The notes: generated by a model not told the origin, from the letters alone. A stretch of 64,000 nt of DNA from Dictyobacter kobayashii (GCF_003967555.1 NZ_BIFS01000001.1:5766001-5830000), one strand, 5' to 3'. Counted from the first letter of the stretch, positions 38,523 to 48,278 are shown. Translations and numbers: made by a program.

Positions 38523-39950
38523 ATGAGTACACATCTTTTACGTACCGCTCGTTGTCTACGCAACCTGACTATCAAGCAGCTCGCCGATGAAGCCCGCATC
38601 GGTTCATCGACGGTCTGGCGAGCCGAGCACAGTTACCCCATCAACGCGGAATCGCGCCGCCGCCTCTGCCAATACTTTGGCATGACCGCCCGTGAGCTCG
38701 GCCTGGTCGAAGAGGAGCAGACAACACTACATGTGGAGCAAGCAGGCTCCGGATCAGCTACCAATCCTCACACAGCTGGTATACAGCGCACACCGATGGT
38801 GTTGCAGAAAGGCTTCCAGCAGGAGCACCGGTCAGGCACCAGGGAGCCTGAAATTGCCCAGGAGCAGCGCGCTGGCGCCTGGTTGGCCTTGAATGCAACC
38901 GAGCTCTCAACCCTCTTTGAGGCGGGTTGGACCATTGACGAGGTACTCAACTCGCTGCGGGTCATCTTGCGCGGCGCCCAGGGTATGCCACCCAGTGTCA
39001 GGCAAAAGATCATGCAGATTAAAGATATTATCCCATCCTCTGATAAACATATCTCTATGGAAGAGCGCGTACACCTCTGCGATACCTTGCGCCAGAGCGT
39101 ATCGGAGGGCTGGCAGCGCTTCCATACTATGCGTCCCACCGAAGTACTGGTCTCGGCCCAGGCACAGCTCTACCTGGTTCAACAGACCCATGAGCTGATC
39201 TTTCCAGAGGTACGCTATAGCCTGTATGCTGGCCTCTACAACCTGATCGGGGCCGCCGCCTATCTACAGGGTTCTTACGCCGCCGCCCAGCAAGCCTATA
39301 CCAAAGCGCATATCGCCGCCCTGGAAGGGGCCGACATCTGGAATATGGCCCAGAACCTCAACTGGCAGGCCATCATCGCCAATGTGCGCGGCCAATATGA
39401 GTCCGCCATTGCCCATATCGAGGCGGCCCTGCGCTTGATCGCCAGCCAGGAGGGAGAAGCGTATGTGCGCCTGCGTGCGCACCTGTTTACGGACTGGGCT
39501 TATAATGCCTCATTCCTGCAGGATGCTCATCAGACCGAGGAGAAGTTGGATGCCTCGGCCAAATTTCTCGAGAAGCTGGGTCCGCATGAGGAATTTGACG
39601 CCACCCAATGGCAGCAGATGGCGGGCAGCTCTATGCTAAACCTCAAGCACTATTCGCGGGCCGTCAACCACCTGGAGACCGCGCTGGAGCAGCAGCCGGA
39701 GCCCTGGATCATACGGCGGGCCCGCACCCTGATGCCGCTCGCCGAAGCCTACGCCCGCAAACGCGAACTGGACGCCAGCCTGGTTACGGCCAGACATATT
39801 GTACCCTTGCTTGAAGAGATTGACTCCAGTATGCTCAACCAACGCTTTGTTGAATACCAGCAGGTTCTGGTCAAAGCATTTCCCCACGAACAGCGTGCCC
39901 ACGCCTTTATCCAGAGCGCGCGCCCGCGCCCCATGCTCACCGAGAATTGA
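38523..39950 (+). CDS. HTH transcriptional regulator with C-terminal TPR-like helices
   Basis: About 475 residues. The N-terminal XRE-type helix-turn-helix reads NLTIKQLADEARIGSSTVWRAE, with a following RRRLCQYFGMTARELGL. A low-complexity spacer leads to a long helical region (e.g. AAAYLQGSYAAAQQAYTKAH, YESAIAHIEAALRLI, YSRAVNHLETALEQQ) that looks like tetratricopeptide repeats. Such HTH-TPR proteins are often regulators that sense peptides or partner proteins. The ATG at 38523 is chosen for its GGGGGGAG site. It stands alone after a 370-base upstream region. Confidence 0.82.
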   Translation: MSTHLLRTARCLRNLTIKQLADEARIGSSTVWRAEHSYPINAESRRRLCQYFGMTARELGLVEEEQTTLHVEQAGSGSATNPHTAGIQRTPMVLQKGFQQEHRSGTREPEIAQEQRAGAWLALNATELSTLFEAGWTIDEVLNSLRVILRGAQGMPPSVRQKIMQIKDIIPSSDKHISMEERVHLCDTLRQSVSEGWQRFHTMRPTEVLVSAQAQLYLVQQTHELIFPEVRYSLYAGLYNLIGAAAYLQGSYAAAQQAYTKAHIAALEGADIWNMAQNLNWQAIIANVRGQYESAIAHIEAALRLIASQEGEAYVRLRAHLFTDWAYNASFLQDAHQTEEKLDASAKFLEKLGPHEEFDATQWQQMAGSSMLNLKHYSRAVNHLETALEQQPEPWIIRRARTLMPLAEAYARKRELDASLVTARHIVPLLEEIDSSMLNQRFVEYQQVLVKAFPHEQRAHAFIQSARPRPMLTEN

Positions 39951-40105
39951 GTTAGATTGAAAGGATAGGTAGATGACGGCAGCAGACTTTCTGCGGGAGC
40001 CGGGCGTGGGACCAGCGAGTTGGCGCGCAATGGCAGGTTATCCATGAACACTTGAGCCAGCTACCCGACTAGCGCCTGACAATAGATGCTTATAAAGCAA
40101 AAATA

Positions 40106-40275
40106 AACACGACATGTACGTGCGGGGCTTGCCCCCGCTTTTAATCTTCCTGCCCGAAAAATCAACAATAACAATGCCGTGCTCTCATATAAATAGCTGC
40201 AAAATTCTCTTTTTGTTGCTTTTTCGAGCGGGAAGATTAAAAGCGGGGGCAAGCCCCGCACGTACTGATCGTTAT
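40106..40275. repeat. REP-like inverted repeat pair, locus b
   Basis: Arms at 40106-40140 and 40241-40275 are the same 35-base sequence as at locus a. Weaker pairing continues inwards. Confidence 0.85.
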
Positions 40276-40594
40276 TCTTGTTGCGTCCGATGCATGATTG
40301 ATTCTTCAATGAAAAGTATTGGGGACAAGCTCCGAACCTATGCGCCTCGTTATTCTTGTTGCGTCCGATGCATTGATTGATTCTTCAATGAAAAGTATTG
40401 GGGACAAGCTCCGAACCTATGCGCCTCGTTATTCTTGTTGCGTCCGATGCATGATTGATTCTTCAATGAAAAGTATTGGGGACAAGCTCCGAACCTATGC
40501 GCCTCGTTATTCTTGTTGCGTCCGATGCATTGATTGATTCTTCAATGAAAAGTATTGGGGGCAAGCTCCGAACCTATGCGCCTCGCTTTTCTTG
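40271..40594. repeat. Four tandem copies of a 78/79-base unit
   Basis: Unit starts (ttgcgtccga) are at 40281, 40359, 40438 and 40516, with a fifth diverged start at 40595. Copies one and three are 78 bases (ATGCATGATTG), copies two and four are 79 (ATGCATTGATTG). Each contains GGGGACAAGCTCCGAAC, a diverged form of the REP arm. There are no unique spacers, so it is not a CRISPR. Confidence 0.85.
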
Positions 40595-40740
40595 TTGCGT
40601 TTTTCAGATGGATAGGGATAAAGGCGGCTTTTTTGCTGTCGGTAGATAGAGACGAATGGCCTTCTTTCGGTTATAATGGTGCCATTATTTTTATCTTCTG
40701 GATGGACGCGAAGAATTCCAGGGAAAAGGAATTATTTAGT

Positions 40741-41160
40741 ATGAAAGAGCAGATGCTGCTGGATTTTGAGCTGGCTCATAATCGTTTGTTGAGTGCGGCG
40801 CAAGATGCAGCTACGCGGGGCGTGGTCCTGCCTGATGGCTGGAGGGCCTGGGAGATTGTGGCGCACATAGGAGCCTGGGAGGTTGAGGCATCACATCGTA
40901 TTCCTGCTTTACTGGCCGGGGCCGGAAACAAGGATTATGATACCACGGACTTTAACGCGAAGGCTCTGGCCCAGGCGGAGGGGCAGACGTTTGAGCAGCT
41001 GGAGGGGGCGCTGCGCCAGGCTCACCAGCGCTTGCTAAGTTTGCTGGATGCATTGGATGCGCGTCATTTTAATGTGGGCGGATTGGTGCACGATTGGGTG
41101 ATCAATTCTATGAACCATAATCTTGAACATGCCCAGGCACTAGAAGAGGCGGGCGCCTGA
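40741..41160 (+). CDS. DinB-like / mycothiol-dependent maleylpyruvate isomerase-type protein
   Basis: A 139-residue helical-bundle protein. His residues in WEIVAHIGAWE and NSMNHNLEHA sit at the places where DinB-fold proteins bind metal, and LPDGWRAWEIVAHIG is typical of the N-terminal domain. The open frame extends upstream through the tandem repeat, but the ATG at 40741 is preceded by AAAAGGA and is the clear start. Members are thiol-dependent transferases or of unknown role. Confidence 0.7.
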   Translation: MKEQMLLDFELAHNRLLSAAQDAATRGVVLPDGWRAWEIVAHIGAWEVEASHRIPALLAGAGNKDYDTTDFNAKALAQAEGQTFEQLEGALRQAHQRLLSLLDALDARHFNVGGLVHDWVINSMNHNLEHAQALEEAGA

Positions 41161-41191
41161 ATTATCTGTTTCAACCGAACAGGCCAGTCGG

Positions 41192-41234
41192 GAGGGCAAG
41201 CACCTGCGCTAAGAGCGATTTTGTGCTTGCCCTC
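41192..41234. terminator. Bidirectional terminator
   Basis: GAGGGCAAGCAC (41192-41203) pairs with GTGCTTGCCCTC (41223-41234), between convergent genes. Confidence 0.65.
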
Positions 41235-41257
41235 TCTTGCTTGATCGTTTGTCTACG

Positions 41258-42754
41258 TTAGAAAGTCAGGCCATGACGTTGATAGTTCGCCGGGTCCTGT
41301 TCGGGAGGGAGTGATACTACGCGCGAGACAGTATTGAATAACATCGTTTCACGTTCATCGTTTGCATAAGTTGGCCATGGTGGTAGCGTTGTTACATTAG
41401 GATTGCCGTTACGGATGAACGCGATCCAGGCGGCATGCATTTGCTCGGCCAGCGCGTATTCCTCGGCTCCAAAGGTAAAGCGGAACGGAATTTGGAGTGG
41501 GTGAGGTCGGTTCAATGTGTTCCAGACGAATGGTAGCTCCAGGCTATGGAAGGCCCCGTGCGAGGTTTTATCCCAGTCGAAGCGATAGAGCCAGACCGGT
41601 AGATGCTGATATGCCTGCTCCCTGGCCAGATGTATGACCCCGAGCCGGTACAGATAGTCGGTCAGGACGATGGCCCAGGCCTCCTCAGGCGGGTGTTTCT
41701 GTCGGGCCGTCGCATAGGCGTCCGCTGCCGTCGCGCTATTGGAGCCAAACAAGGTGTGGAGTATTTGCCTATCTGGATGGGTCAATTGAGGATCGAGTGC
41801 CATATAGAGCCGGGCCTCATCGCGGTTGGTGCCGAGCAGCAATGGGACTCGGGCCCCCTTCCCCTGTGCCACCGCGTCGAGAGGGTAGTGTGGGAGCGTC
41901 GTACCATCCACTACAGGACCAAAGTAGCGCAGGTGTCTCACACCCCCAATACTCTCGCTTTGGATAAAGCGGATCTGCGCCGCCAGCAGCTCATCGGTTG
42001 AAAGCGTCAGCAACTTCTTCGCGTCATGGGCGCTTAATCCCAGGCCCGCGAGGAAACGGCGCGTAAAACTGGTCGCACTGGCGGTATCACGAGTTGTCTG
42101 ACCCGCTCCACTTTCCAGGATCGCCTGTTGAAAAAAGCCCTGGGCTGCCGGTAGGGCCAGCAAAGCCCCTACACACATCGCGCCCGCCGACTCACCCATA
42201 ATGGTCACCCGGCCAGGATCGCCACCAAAGCGCGCGATATTATCATGTACCCATTTAAGGGCCGCCACGATATCTAACAAGCCAGAATTGCCCGACGACG
42301 CATACTTCTCACCCAGCAGGTCCCCGAGATAGAGGAAGCCAGCAGCCCCCAGGCGATAATTGAGCGTCACCACTATCATATCGCCATCGAAGGCAAACTT
42401 TGTACCATCGTATTGAGGTTCAGAGCCAGAGCCAGAGACAAGTGCTCCGCCATGAATCCATACTAATACTGGACGACGTCCCTGACCCAGGCCAGGCGTC
42501 CAGACATTTAAATACAGGCAATCTTCATCCACCGTAGCCTCGGCGGCCAGCTGTGGATCCAGAGCCTGTAGTGCCCGGGGACCATAGGTGGTGGCGTCTC
42601 GCACCCCCGGCCAGGGTTCAGGTAACTCAGGAGCGCAGAAACGCAATGCTCCAATCGGTGGACGCGCAAAAGGTACGCCCTTAAAAGTCAACACCGGGCC
42701 TTCCTGAGCCCCTTGTAGCTTGCCATAAGATGTATCAACGATGATATTTTCCAT
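41258..42754 (-). CDS. Type-B carboxylesterase
   Basis: A 498-residue esterase of the para-nitrobenzyl esterase/cholinesterase family. The oxyanion-hole motif IHGGALVSGSG, the nucleophile Ser in GESAGAM, an acidic residue in LGTNRDEAR and the His in GAFHSLELPFVWNT are all in order. SEDCLYLN-like text (DEDCLYLNVWTP) is also diagnostic. There is no signal peptide, so it is cytoplasmic. It hydrolyses esters, including xenobiotic ones in related bacteria. AGGGGAG precedes the ATG. Confidence 0.93.
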   Translation of the reverse strand: MENIIVDTSYGKLQGAQEGPVLTFKGVPFARPPIGALRFCAPELPEPWPGVRDATTYGPRALQALDPQLAAEATVDEDCLYLNVWTPGLGQGRRPVLVWIHGGALVSGSGSEPQYDGTKFAFDGDMIVVTLNYRLGAAGFLYLGDLLGEKYASSGNSGLLDIVAALKWVHDNIARFGGDPGRVTIMGESAGAMCVGALLALPAAQGFFQQAILESGAGQTTRDTASATSFTRRFLAGLGLSAHDAKKLLTLSTDELLAAQIRFIQSESIGGVRHLRYFGPVVDGTTLPHYPLDAVAQGKGARVPLLLGTNRDEARLYMALDPQLTHPDRQILHTLFGSNSATAADAYATARQKHPPEEAWAIVLTDYLYRLGVIHLAREQAYQHLPVWLYRFDWDKTSHGAFHSLELPFVWNTLNRPHPLQIPFRFTFGAEEYALAEQMHAAWIAFIRNGNPNVTTLPPWPTYANDERETMLFNTVSRVVSLPPEQDPANYQRHGLTF

Positions 42755-43018
42755 TATTTACTCCCCTCTGAGCTCAAATAATGTGTCACATGTTTATCGA
42801 TTACAAGCATACATGATATGAATTATAAATTTCAATAGCGCAAAAAAAGAAATCATATCCTCCACTTTTTTGAGCCTTATCAGTATAGCAAATTATCTGA
42901 TCAATTGGAGGATGGATATTACCTTGCGGGCTCCAATAAAAATGCAGACTGTGCCGCCTTTCTCTATAGCGCGAAGAGTGGCGCAGCCTGCAGGCGCGTG
43001 GGGCGGGAACTGGTTAGA

Positions 43019-43540
43019 TTAGCCTGGCATAATGCCCATGACCAGCATATTGCCGGTGGTGCCGTCAAAAACCTCTTCGCCACTATTGTAAACTGGCTGA
43101 GGTGTTGGCGTTGATTTTTTGTCGATACGTCCCGTAGGAGGTCCGCTGGGAGCTGGGAACTGACCAGTAACGCGTACATAGCACACGATAGCGTCGTCTG
43201 CTACACCGGTCGACTCGCCTTTCATCAACTGGCTGGCCTCTTTGCTGGATACAAATTTGATACTGGCAATGGATATCGGTGTTACAGAACTGATGCGCAT
43301 ACCCTGGAAGCCATGGACTTTGATGTATTGGCGCACATCGTCCACTGTGAATGTAGGTGTTGTACACAGGTGTGGCTTGATGGCCGGAGCGCCTATGCTA
43401 TTTGCGGGCGCGGTCGGAGGTGTGCAGTGCGTACTGCTGACACTGGATGGCGTTGTTCCAGGTCGGATAATAAACCAGCCACCGATAGCTAGCAAGATTA
43501 GCAGGATAGCGATCACTAAAATAATTGATGGTCGCTTCAT
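43019..43540 (-). CDS. Membrane-anchored hypothetical protein
   Basis: A 173-residue protein with an N-terminal membrane anchor (IILVIAILLILLAIGGWFII) after a short basic start MKRPS. The exterior part has a Thr/Pro/Ser-rich linker with two cysteines, a small folded region (TFTVDDVRQYIKVHGF), then a Pro-rich C-terminal tail. GGAG at 8 bases supports the Met at 43540; the frame continues upstream without support. I recognise no family. Confidence 0.7.
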   Translation of the reverse strand: MKRPSIILVIAILLILLAIGGWFIIRPGTTPSSVSSTHCTPPTAPANSIGAPAIKPHLCTTPTFTVDDVRQYIKVHGFQGMRISSVTPISIASIKFVSSKEASQLMKGESTGVADDAIVCYVRVTGQFPAPSGPPTGRIDKKSTPTPQPVYNSGEEVFDGTTGNMLVMGIMPG

Positions 43541-43658
43541 AATAATACTCCAATTCACTGGATTTATTCTCTTATATTCCATAACGTGAATAGCAAGCAT
43601 TTTGTGACCGAAAGGGAGAAGCAATTTTTAAGTGGGCAACGACGTGAAGCTCTACTTA

Positions 43659-43713
43659 CATGAAAGCGGTAAGGAGCCAGCCCGCAGCGGGCTGGCTCCT
43701 TACCGCTTTCATG
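43659..43713. repeat. 26-base perfect palindrome
   Basis: The stem 43659-43684 pairs with 43688-43713 with loop CAG. It begins 12 bases beyond the stop of the TIR gene, so it probably serves as its terminator. Confidence 0.75.
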
Positions 43714-43724
43714 AAGTTTTGTGT

Positions 43725-45395
43725 TTATTTTTTTGGTGGGACGAGGGCGCTGAGGAGGACATCGAGGGCGGCATTGAATTTTTCGTCGCTCTGCTCAGCT
43801 TCGGTGAAGTCGCAGACCATACGATCCAGCACCGCGGTTTTGAGGTGGCTGGACTGAGGGTTCCAGGTTTCAAAGACATGGCGGTCGAGGGTGAGGGGGA
43901 GCAGGCGTTTGCTGCCACCCTCGCGGCTCTCGCGCGATAAGACCGAGTCGAGCTCATAGAGGACCGCTGGACGTTCAAGCGAGCGTTGGGAGCAGATCAG
44001 GATGGTACGATCAAATTCGTTGACGCCTTTTTGCATCCATTGGTAGGCCTTCTCGCCAGGAACACCGTCCATCAGGAAGAAAAAGGTGCGCACCCCCTTT
44101 TTGTTGAGGGCCTCGTTGAGTCGGTTGGCGAACTCCTGGTCGGGTGCCCCATAGCTGATAAAGGCCGATTGGCGTGGCTGAGCCGGGGTGCTGAGCGCGG
44201 AGGTTAGCAGCATCAGTTCCACGCCAAAGTCGAAACGGCTCCTGCTGGGATCAAAGACCGAGCGTTCGCGGCTCAGGAGCGAGAGGCCACCCTCTTTGAG
44301 TAGCGCATCCAGACCTTTGCGCGTATATTTGCGGGTCAGGTAGAGTCGAATCGTATCCTGGGGTGGAAAATCGACATGGGTGCGATCGGGCAACGAGATC
44401 TTCCTGGTTTCGTTACTATTATTATGGTAGAGGGCCTTAATGCGAATCGCCCGATCCTGTTCGACCGCGCCGATAAACGAGACATCATCCAGGTTGAGGC
44501 GCAGATCGGTATTTTGCAGCAGCGAGCTAGTGACGAACTCAGTAAACGGCCGGCTGCGTGAATACTCATCGGCCGCCTCCTGAACCGCCTCATCCTCTAG
44601 CGTCTCCGTATAGGCCACTTCAAGCAACAGACGATCCTGGGGACGCAACAATTTGGTCAGAATTTTAAGCAGCGTACCATCTTTCTCGAAGTTGGCCAGG
44701 GTATTGCCCAGCAAAGAAAACAGGATAGGATCATCTTCGACAATGCGATCCAGGATGCCGCGGCACTCCTCCACATTGCGTTGACTTGAGAAATCGAGCT
44801 GGATGGGCAGCACCTTGCGTCGTTCCAGTGAAGCCCCCTTGGTCGACTCCTGAACGCCCACGCGCAGCATTTCAGGGCTCATATCCACCGGAAAATAGAA
44901 GAGGTCGGGATGAATTTTATACAGGTCCCGTAACACATCGCGATCCTTATGACCGGTGCCGACACCCAGGCTCACATAATGGTAGTTCTGGCGATCCAGG
45001 CTGGGCAAAATCTGCGTCCAGCGTTCAGGGAATGACTCAATGCTCTCTTTCATCACCAGGTAAAAAGGATCATTACAGGCATGCGTCCAGGCCAGTGTGG
45101 GGCCGATGCCCCAATAAGAAAAACCGGAAGTGATTTCCTTGCCATCACCTGTAGAAGAGGCGCGACCCCGTAAATGTTGTGTCAGAGTGGCCAACTTCTT
45201 AGATTGATCTTCGCCGATAAAGCATAAAGTCCAGCCCACGCGCGCGCTGTTGATAGCCTGTTCGATTCTGCTCAATTCCTGCTGTGGCTTAGTCAGTTCT
45301 GGCCCATTCATTTCGCTTGCCGCTTTCCTCGTATTAATTTGTCCGCCTGCTGCATCGCGGGTTGAGAAGGTCTGGTCTAGATAACCTCGCTCCAT
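43725..45395 (-). CDS. EgtD-like methyltransferase fused to TIR domain
   Basis: A 556-residue cytoplasmic protein. Residues about 45-370 resemble the histidine-specific SAM methyltransferase family (EgtD, Methyltransf_33): SAM loop VSLGVGTGHKDRD (141-153), VDMSPEML (170-177) and LLGNTLANF (228-236). From 410 a TIR domain follows: SAFISYGAPDQEFANRLNEA, a central DRTILICSQRSL, and YELDSVL with Glu481 in the place of the catalytic Glu of TIR NADases. No transmembrane segment is seen. GGGGAG is well placed before the ATG. It stands alone between a REP array and a palindrome. Function is unknown; a role in defence or nucleotide signalling is inferred from TIR biology. Confidence 0.85.
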   Translation of the reverse strand: MERGYLDQTFSTRDAAGGQINTRKAASEMNGPELTKPQQELSRIEQAINSARVGWTLCFIGEDQSKKLATLTQHLRGRASSTGDGKEITSGFSYWGIGPTLAWTHACNDPFYLVMKESIESFPERWTQILPSLDRQNYHYVSLGVGTGHKDRDVLRDLYKIHPDLFYFPVDMSPEMLRVGVQESTKGASLERRKVLPIQLDFSSQRNVEECRGILDRIVEDDPILFSLLGNTLANFEKDGTLLKILTKLLRPQDRLLLEVAYTETLEDEAVQEAADEYSRSRPFTEFVTSSLLQNTDLRLNLDDVSFIGAVEQDRAIRIKALYHNNSNETRKISLPDRTHVDFPPQDTIRLYLTRKYTRKGLDALLKEGGLSLLSRERSVFDPSRSRFDFGVELMLLTSALSTPAQPRQSAFISYGAPDQEFANRLNEALNKKGVRTFFFLMDGVPGEKAYQWMQKGVNEFDRTILICSQRSLERPAVLYELDSVLSRESREGGSKRLLPLTLDRHVFETWNPQSSHLKTAVLDRMVCDFTEAEQSDEKFNAALDVLLSALVPPKK

Positions 45396-45497
45396 AGTTG
45401 TCTCCCCACACCTGTTTTAAACTATTCCTATGATACTACTATTTTACCAGCAATTGTTCATTTTTGATAGGCTAGAAATCACGCTCGGAGAGGAAAG

Positions 45498-45800
45498 AAG
45501 CGGGGCAAGCCCCGCGCATGCAATTATTAATTTTACGAGCAAATAGGAAATAAAACAATAAATGAAATGAAAAAATAAAAACGATCAGTACGTGCGGGGC
45601 TTGCCCCCGCTTCTTTCCTCGGCGCTCGAAAAAAGCGACAAGAAAAGCGATTTGCAGCTATTGCGTTATCTTCGGGCTTGAACGGATAAAGCGGGGGCAA
45701 GCCCCGCACGTACTGATCGTTTTTATTGCTGCTTTCGATGCGTTGATTTATTCTTAAATGAAAAGTATTGGGGGGCAAGCCCCGCACGTACTGATCGTTT
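45498..45800. repeat. REP-like cluster, locus c
   Basis: Four arm copies: a short one at 45498-45520, a forward arm at 45581-45612, an inverted arm at 45689-45720, and another at about 45770-45800. Between the last two is TTCTTAAATGAAAAGTATTGGGG, shared with the tandem repeat at locus b. Confidence 0.8.
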
Positions 45801-45812
45801 TTATTGCAGAGG

Positions 45813-48269
45813 TTAATTAAAGCTATCGGGTGCTGGATTGGCGCTTACGGGCGGTGGGCTGAGGAGGATGTTGATATCGTCGGTATTGGTGGGCAGGTGG
45901 TCGGTGCCGAAGGGGAGACGGATATCGACGCTATCAACGCCAGGTTGCGCGGCCAGATACGTTTTAGCGACGTCGGCGGTGGCTCCTTTGATGGGGAGGC
46001 GTAGTTTTTTGATCTGGGCATCGCTGAAGATGTAGGTCCAGGTGCCCCGCGCTTTAAGCGTGAGATAGACGATACCATCCCTGCCCGGTTCGGTATTGTC
46101 GGGTCCATTAACGGTAATCTGGCCTTGCAGCTGATAACTATTGCCCAGTTTTTTCTGGGCATAGCTATTGAGCAGGGCGAGCGCCGCCGCATCCGCGACG
46201 TTCTTTTGATAGGCTGGCACAACCCCCTGCGCCTTGATACTGATCTGTACTTTGTCGGCAGTCGCGTTGACGGGATCATTGGTATTGACCATAACTATCT
46301 TATAGTCAGGTTGGCCTGCCATGATCTCGCCGGTTTTGAGTTGTTGCTGTAATTCTTTGCCAAGTTGCTGTTTGAGTTTATTGAGTAGATTATTTTTAGA
46401 GCCATCCAGGTCTGCTTGCGAGAAAAAATGGGTTGTGGCATCATCCACACCGCCTGTGAAGGGAGCCGGATTGCTGGTGTACAGAGTAGGTGTGCAGCAG
46501 GCGCCGATGATGGCATTGGCGGAAATATTACCGGCCTGACCGGTCTGGACAGCCACGGCCGGGACACTGAGTCGGCCAGGCTGATTGTCCTGTTTGGGTG
46601 GGATAGAGGCGTCCTGCGTCAGTTGTACCTGAATGCCGTTGCCGGTGGTGAGGATGAGATTTTTCGAGACTGGAATCGCGTTGGGCGAGGTATTAACAAA
46701 TAGCACGGCGCCGTGGGCTTGCTGGCCCTGGGTTTTATTGATACCGGTCGTGGTAATAATGGTCTCGGCGGCCTCGGTGACGGTGAGCAAGCGATCAGGG
46801 ATGGCGCGGGCATTGAGATCGGTCGACTTGATCTGGGGAGAGGCGGTCAGCAAGAAGGCATTCTCCAGGTTGCTCGATTTAGGCGTGATGCGCACCGTGG
46901 CGGCATTGGTCATTCCGGGCAAGGCGAGATCGGAGGGGAAGATACTGGCTCCGAAGACACGCGGGATCAGTAACATGGCCAGCAAGAGCAGGGCGACCAG
47001 GGCTAAAAGTAAGAGGAAACGTCTCCGTTGTCGGGGCGGCCTCGAGGTCGCAGGCTCATCGGTGATGCGTACCCGGTGCCGAGCACGCTCAGCGCCATAG
47101 GGACGCTCAATTCTATCGGATCGCTCATCGGTGATTCTTTCAAGGCGCTCAGGCCGTTCAATGTGGTCTGCTCGCTCGCGGGTCTCACTGACCGCCACCG
47201 GGAGCGGGCTATCGCCGCCGCGTGGCCGTTGATGCATGATAATCGGTCTGGGCGGGTCTGCGGGCGGACGGCGCAGGCCAGGGGCATGTTTATTGGGACG
47301 AACCTCCGCCGCTGCGGCAGGCGACTGGCCAGGCGGTTGATCTTCGGGTTCAAGCTGAATAGTTGGCTTGACGGCCCGATTTGGCTTAACACTTTCCTTG
47401 ACCGGTAGAGGTACCGAGGTACCCTGCAGCGCAGCCAGAAAGGCCACGCGTAAAGCCGCCACCGTAGGATAGCGCTCCTCGGGCAGCTTGGCCATCGCCG
47501 TTTTCACCACCTCATCCAGTTCTGGCGGAATCGAGGCATCGTGTTCGCCCGGCGACGGAATAGGATCATGCAGGTGCATCTCAATCACGCGCACCTCATC
47601 GGGATCATTATAAGGCAGGTTCCCGGTCAGCATTTGATAGAGCAAAACACCCAGGGCATAGATATCGGTCAACGAGGTCACGATCCCCATTGTTTGTTCG
47701 GGGGCCATATAGTGTGGTGTTCCGGGCACCTGCTCAAGAGGGATCGGCTTGCCGACCTGGCTGGCATCACCGGGACGCATGGCCCGCACCAGGCCAAAGT
47801 CGGCCAGGTAGGCATAGGGAGGCATATTGCGCCGCAGCTCAAGCAAAACATTGGAGGATTTAATATCGCGATGGATTAAATTATGTTCATGCGCGTATTC
47901 GACCGCGTCCAGCATCTGCTGGTACATAGTCGAGACCTCACCGAGGCCGGGAAGGTTATGGCGCAGATAGCTGGTGAGGGTCCCACCCTCGATAAACGGC
48001 ATCACCAGGTACAGGATACCCTGTTCATCTCCAAACTCGATCAACGGCAAAATATGTGGATGTTGGAGGCGAGCAACCGTCTTCGCCTCGCGCGCGAAGC
48101 GCCGCCGCATATCAGGATCTGCGGCGTAATCACCCAGGATTACCTTAATGGCGACTCGACGATCAAAGGCCGTGCGCTGCCGCCCCTCGTAGACGGCTCC
48201 CATCCCACCGACACGAATCCGGCGGATAATATCGTAGTTGCCGAGTTGCTTGCCCTCAAGAGACAGCAT
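45813..48269 (-). CDS. Transmembrane Ser/Thr protein kinase with baseplate-J-like exterior domain
   Basis: An 818-residue kinase. The catalytic domain (about 11-270) has Lys42 in VAIKVI, HRDIKSSN (133-140), DFG (157-159) and an APE motif. The Gly loop RIRVGGMG lacks the usual first Gly. A charged linker (290-415, rich in RIER-type repeats) leads to one transmembrane helix at 416-437. The exterior 380 residues hold a baseplate-J/beta-sandwich type region (GAVLFVNTSPNAIPVSKNL, then IPPKQ, GNISANAI, CCTP, FTGGVDDA) and an oligomerisation-like tail. The same exterior domain ends the next two proteins. It is the last gene of the cluster in reading order. Confidence 0.88.
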   Translation of the reverse strand: MLSLEGKQLGNYDIIRRIRVGGMGAVYEGRQRTAFDRRVAIKVILGDYAADPDMRRRFAREAKTVARLQHPHILPLIEFGDEQGILYLVMPFIEGGTLTSYLRHNLPGLGEVSTMYQQMLDAVEYAHEHNLIHRDIKSSNVLLELRRNMPPYAYLADFGLVRAMRPGDASQVGKPIPLEQVPGTPHYMAPEQTMGIVTSLTDIYALGVLLYQMLTGNLPYNDPDEVRVIEMHLHDPIPSPGEHDASIPPELDEVVKTAMAKLPEERYPTVAALRVAFLAALQGTSVPLPVKESVKPNRAVKPTIQLEPEDQPPGQSPAAAAEVRPNKHAPGLRRPPADPPRPIIMHQRPRGGDSPLPVAVSETRERADHIERPERLERITDERSDRIERPYGAERARHRVRITDEPATSRPPRQRRRFLLLLALVALLLLAMLLIPRVFGASIFPSDLALPGMTNAATVRITPKSSNLENAFLLTASPQIKSTDLNARAIPDRLLTVTEAAETIITTTGINKTQGQQAHGAVLFVNTSPNAIPVSKNLILTTGNGIQVQLTQDASIPPKQDNQPGRLSVPAVAVQTGQAGNISANAIIGACCTPTLYTSNPAPFTGGVDDATTHFFSQADLDGSKNNLLNKLKQQLGKELQQQLKTGEIMAGQPDYKIVMVNTNDPVNATADKVQISIKAQGVVPAYQKNVADAAALALLNSYAQKKLGNSYQLQGQITVNGPDNTEPGRDGIVYLTLKARGTWTYIFSDAQIKKLRLPIKGATADVAKTYLAAQPGVDSVDIRLPFGTDHLPTNTDDINILLSPPPVSANPAPDSFN

Positions 48270-48278
48270 TGCGTACGT

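Noticed and set aside
40271-40594. CRISPR-like array of regular repeats
   Set aside because: The whole unit repeats, with no unique spacers, and no cas gene is in the window.
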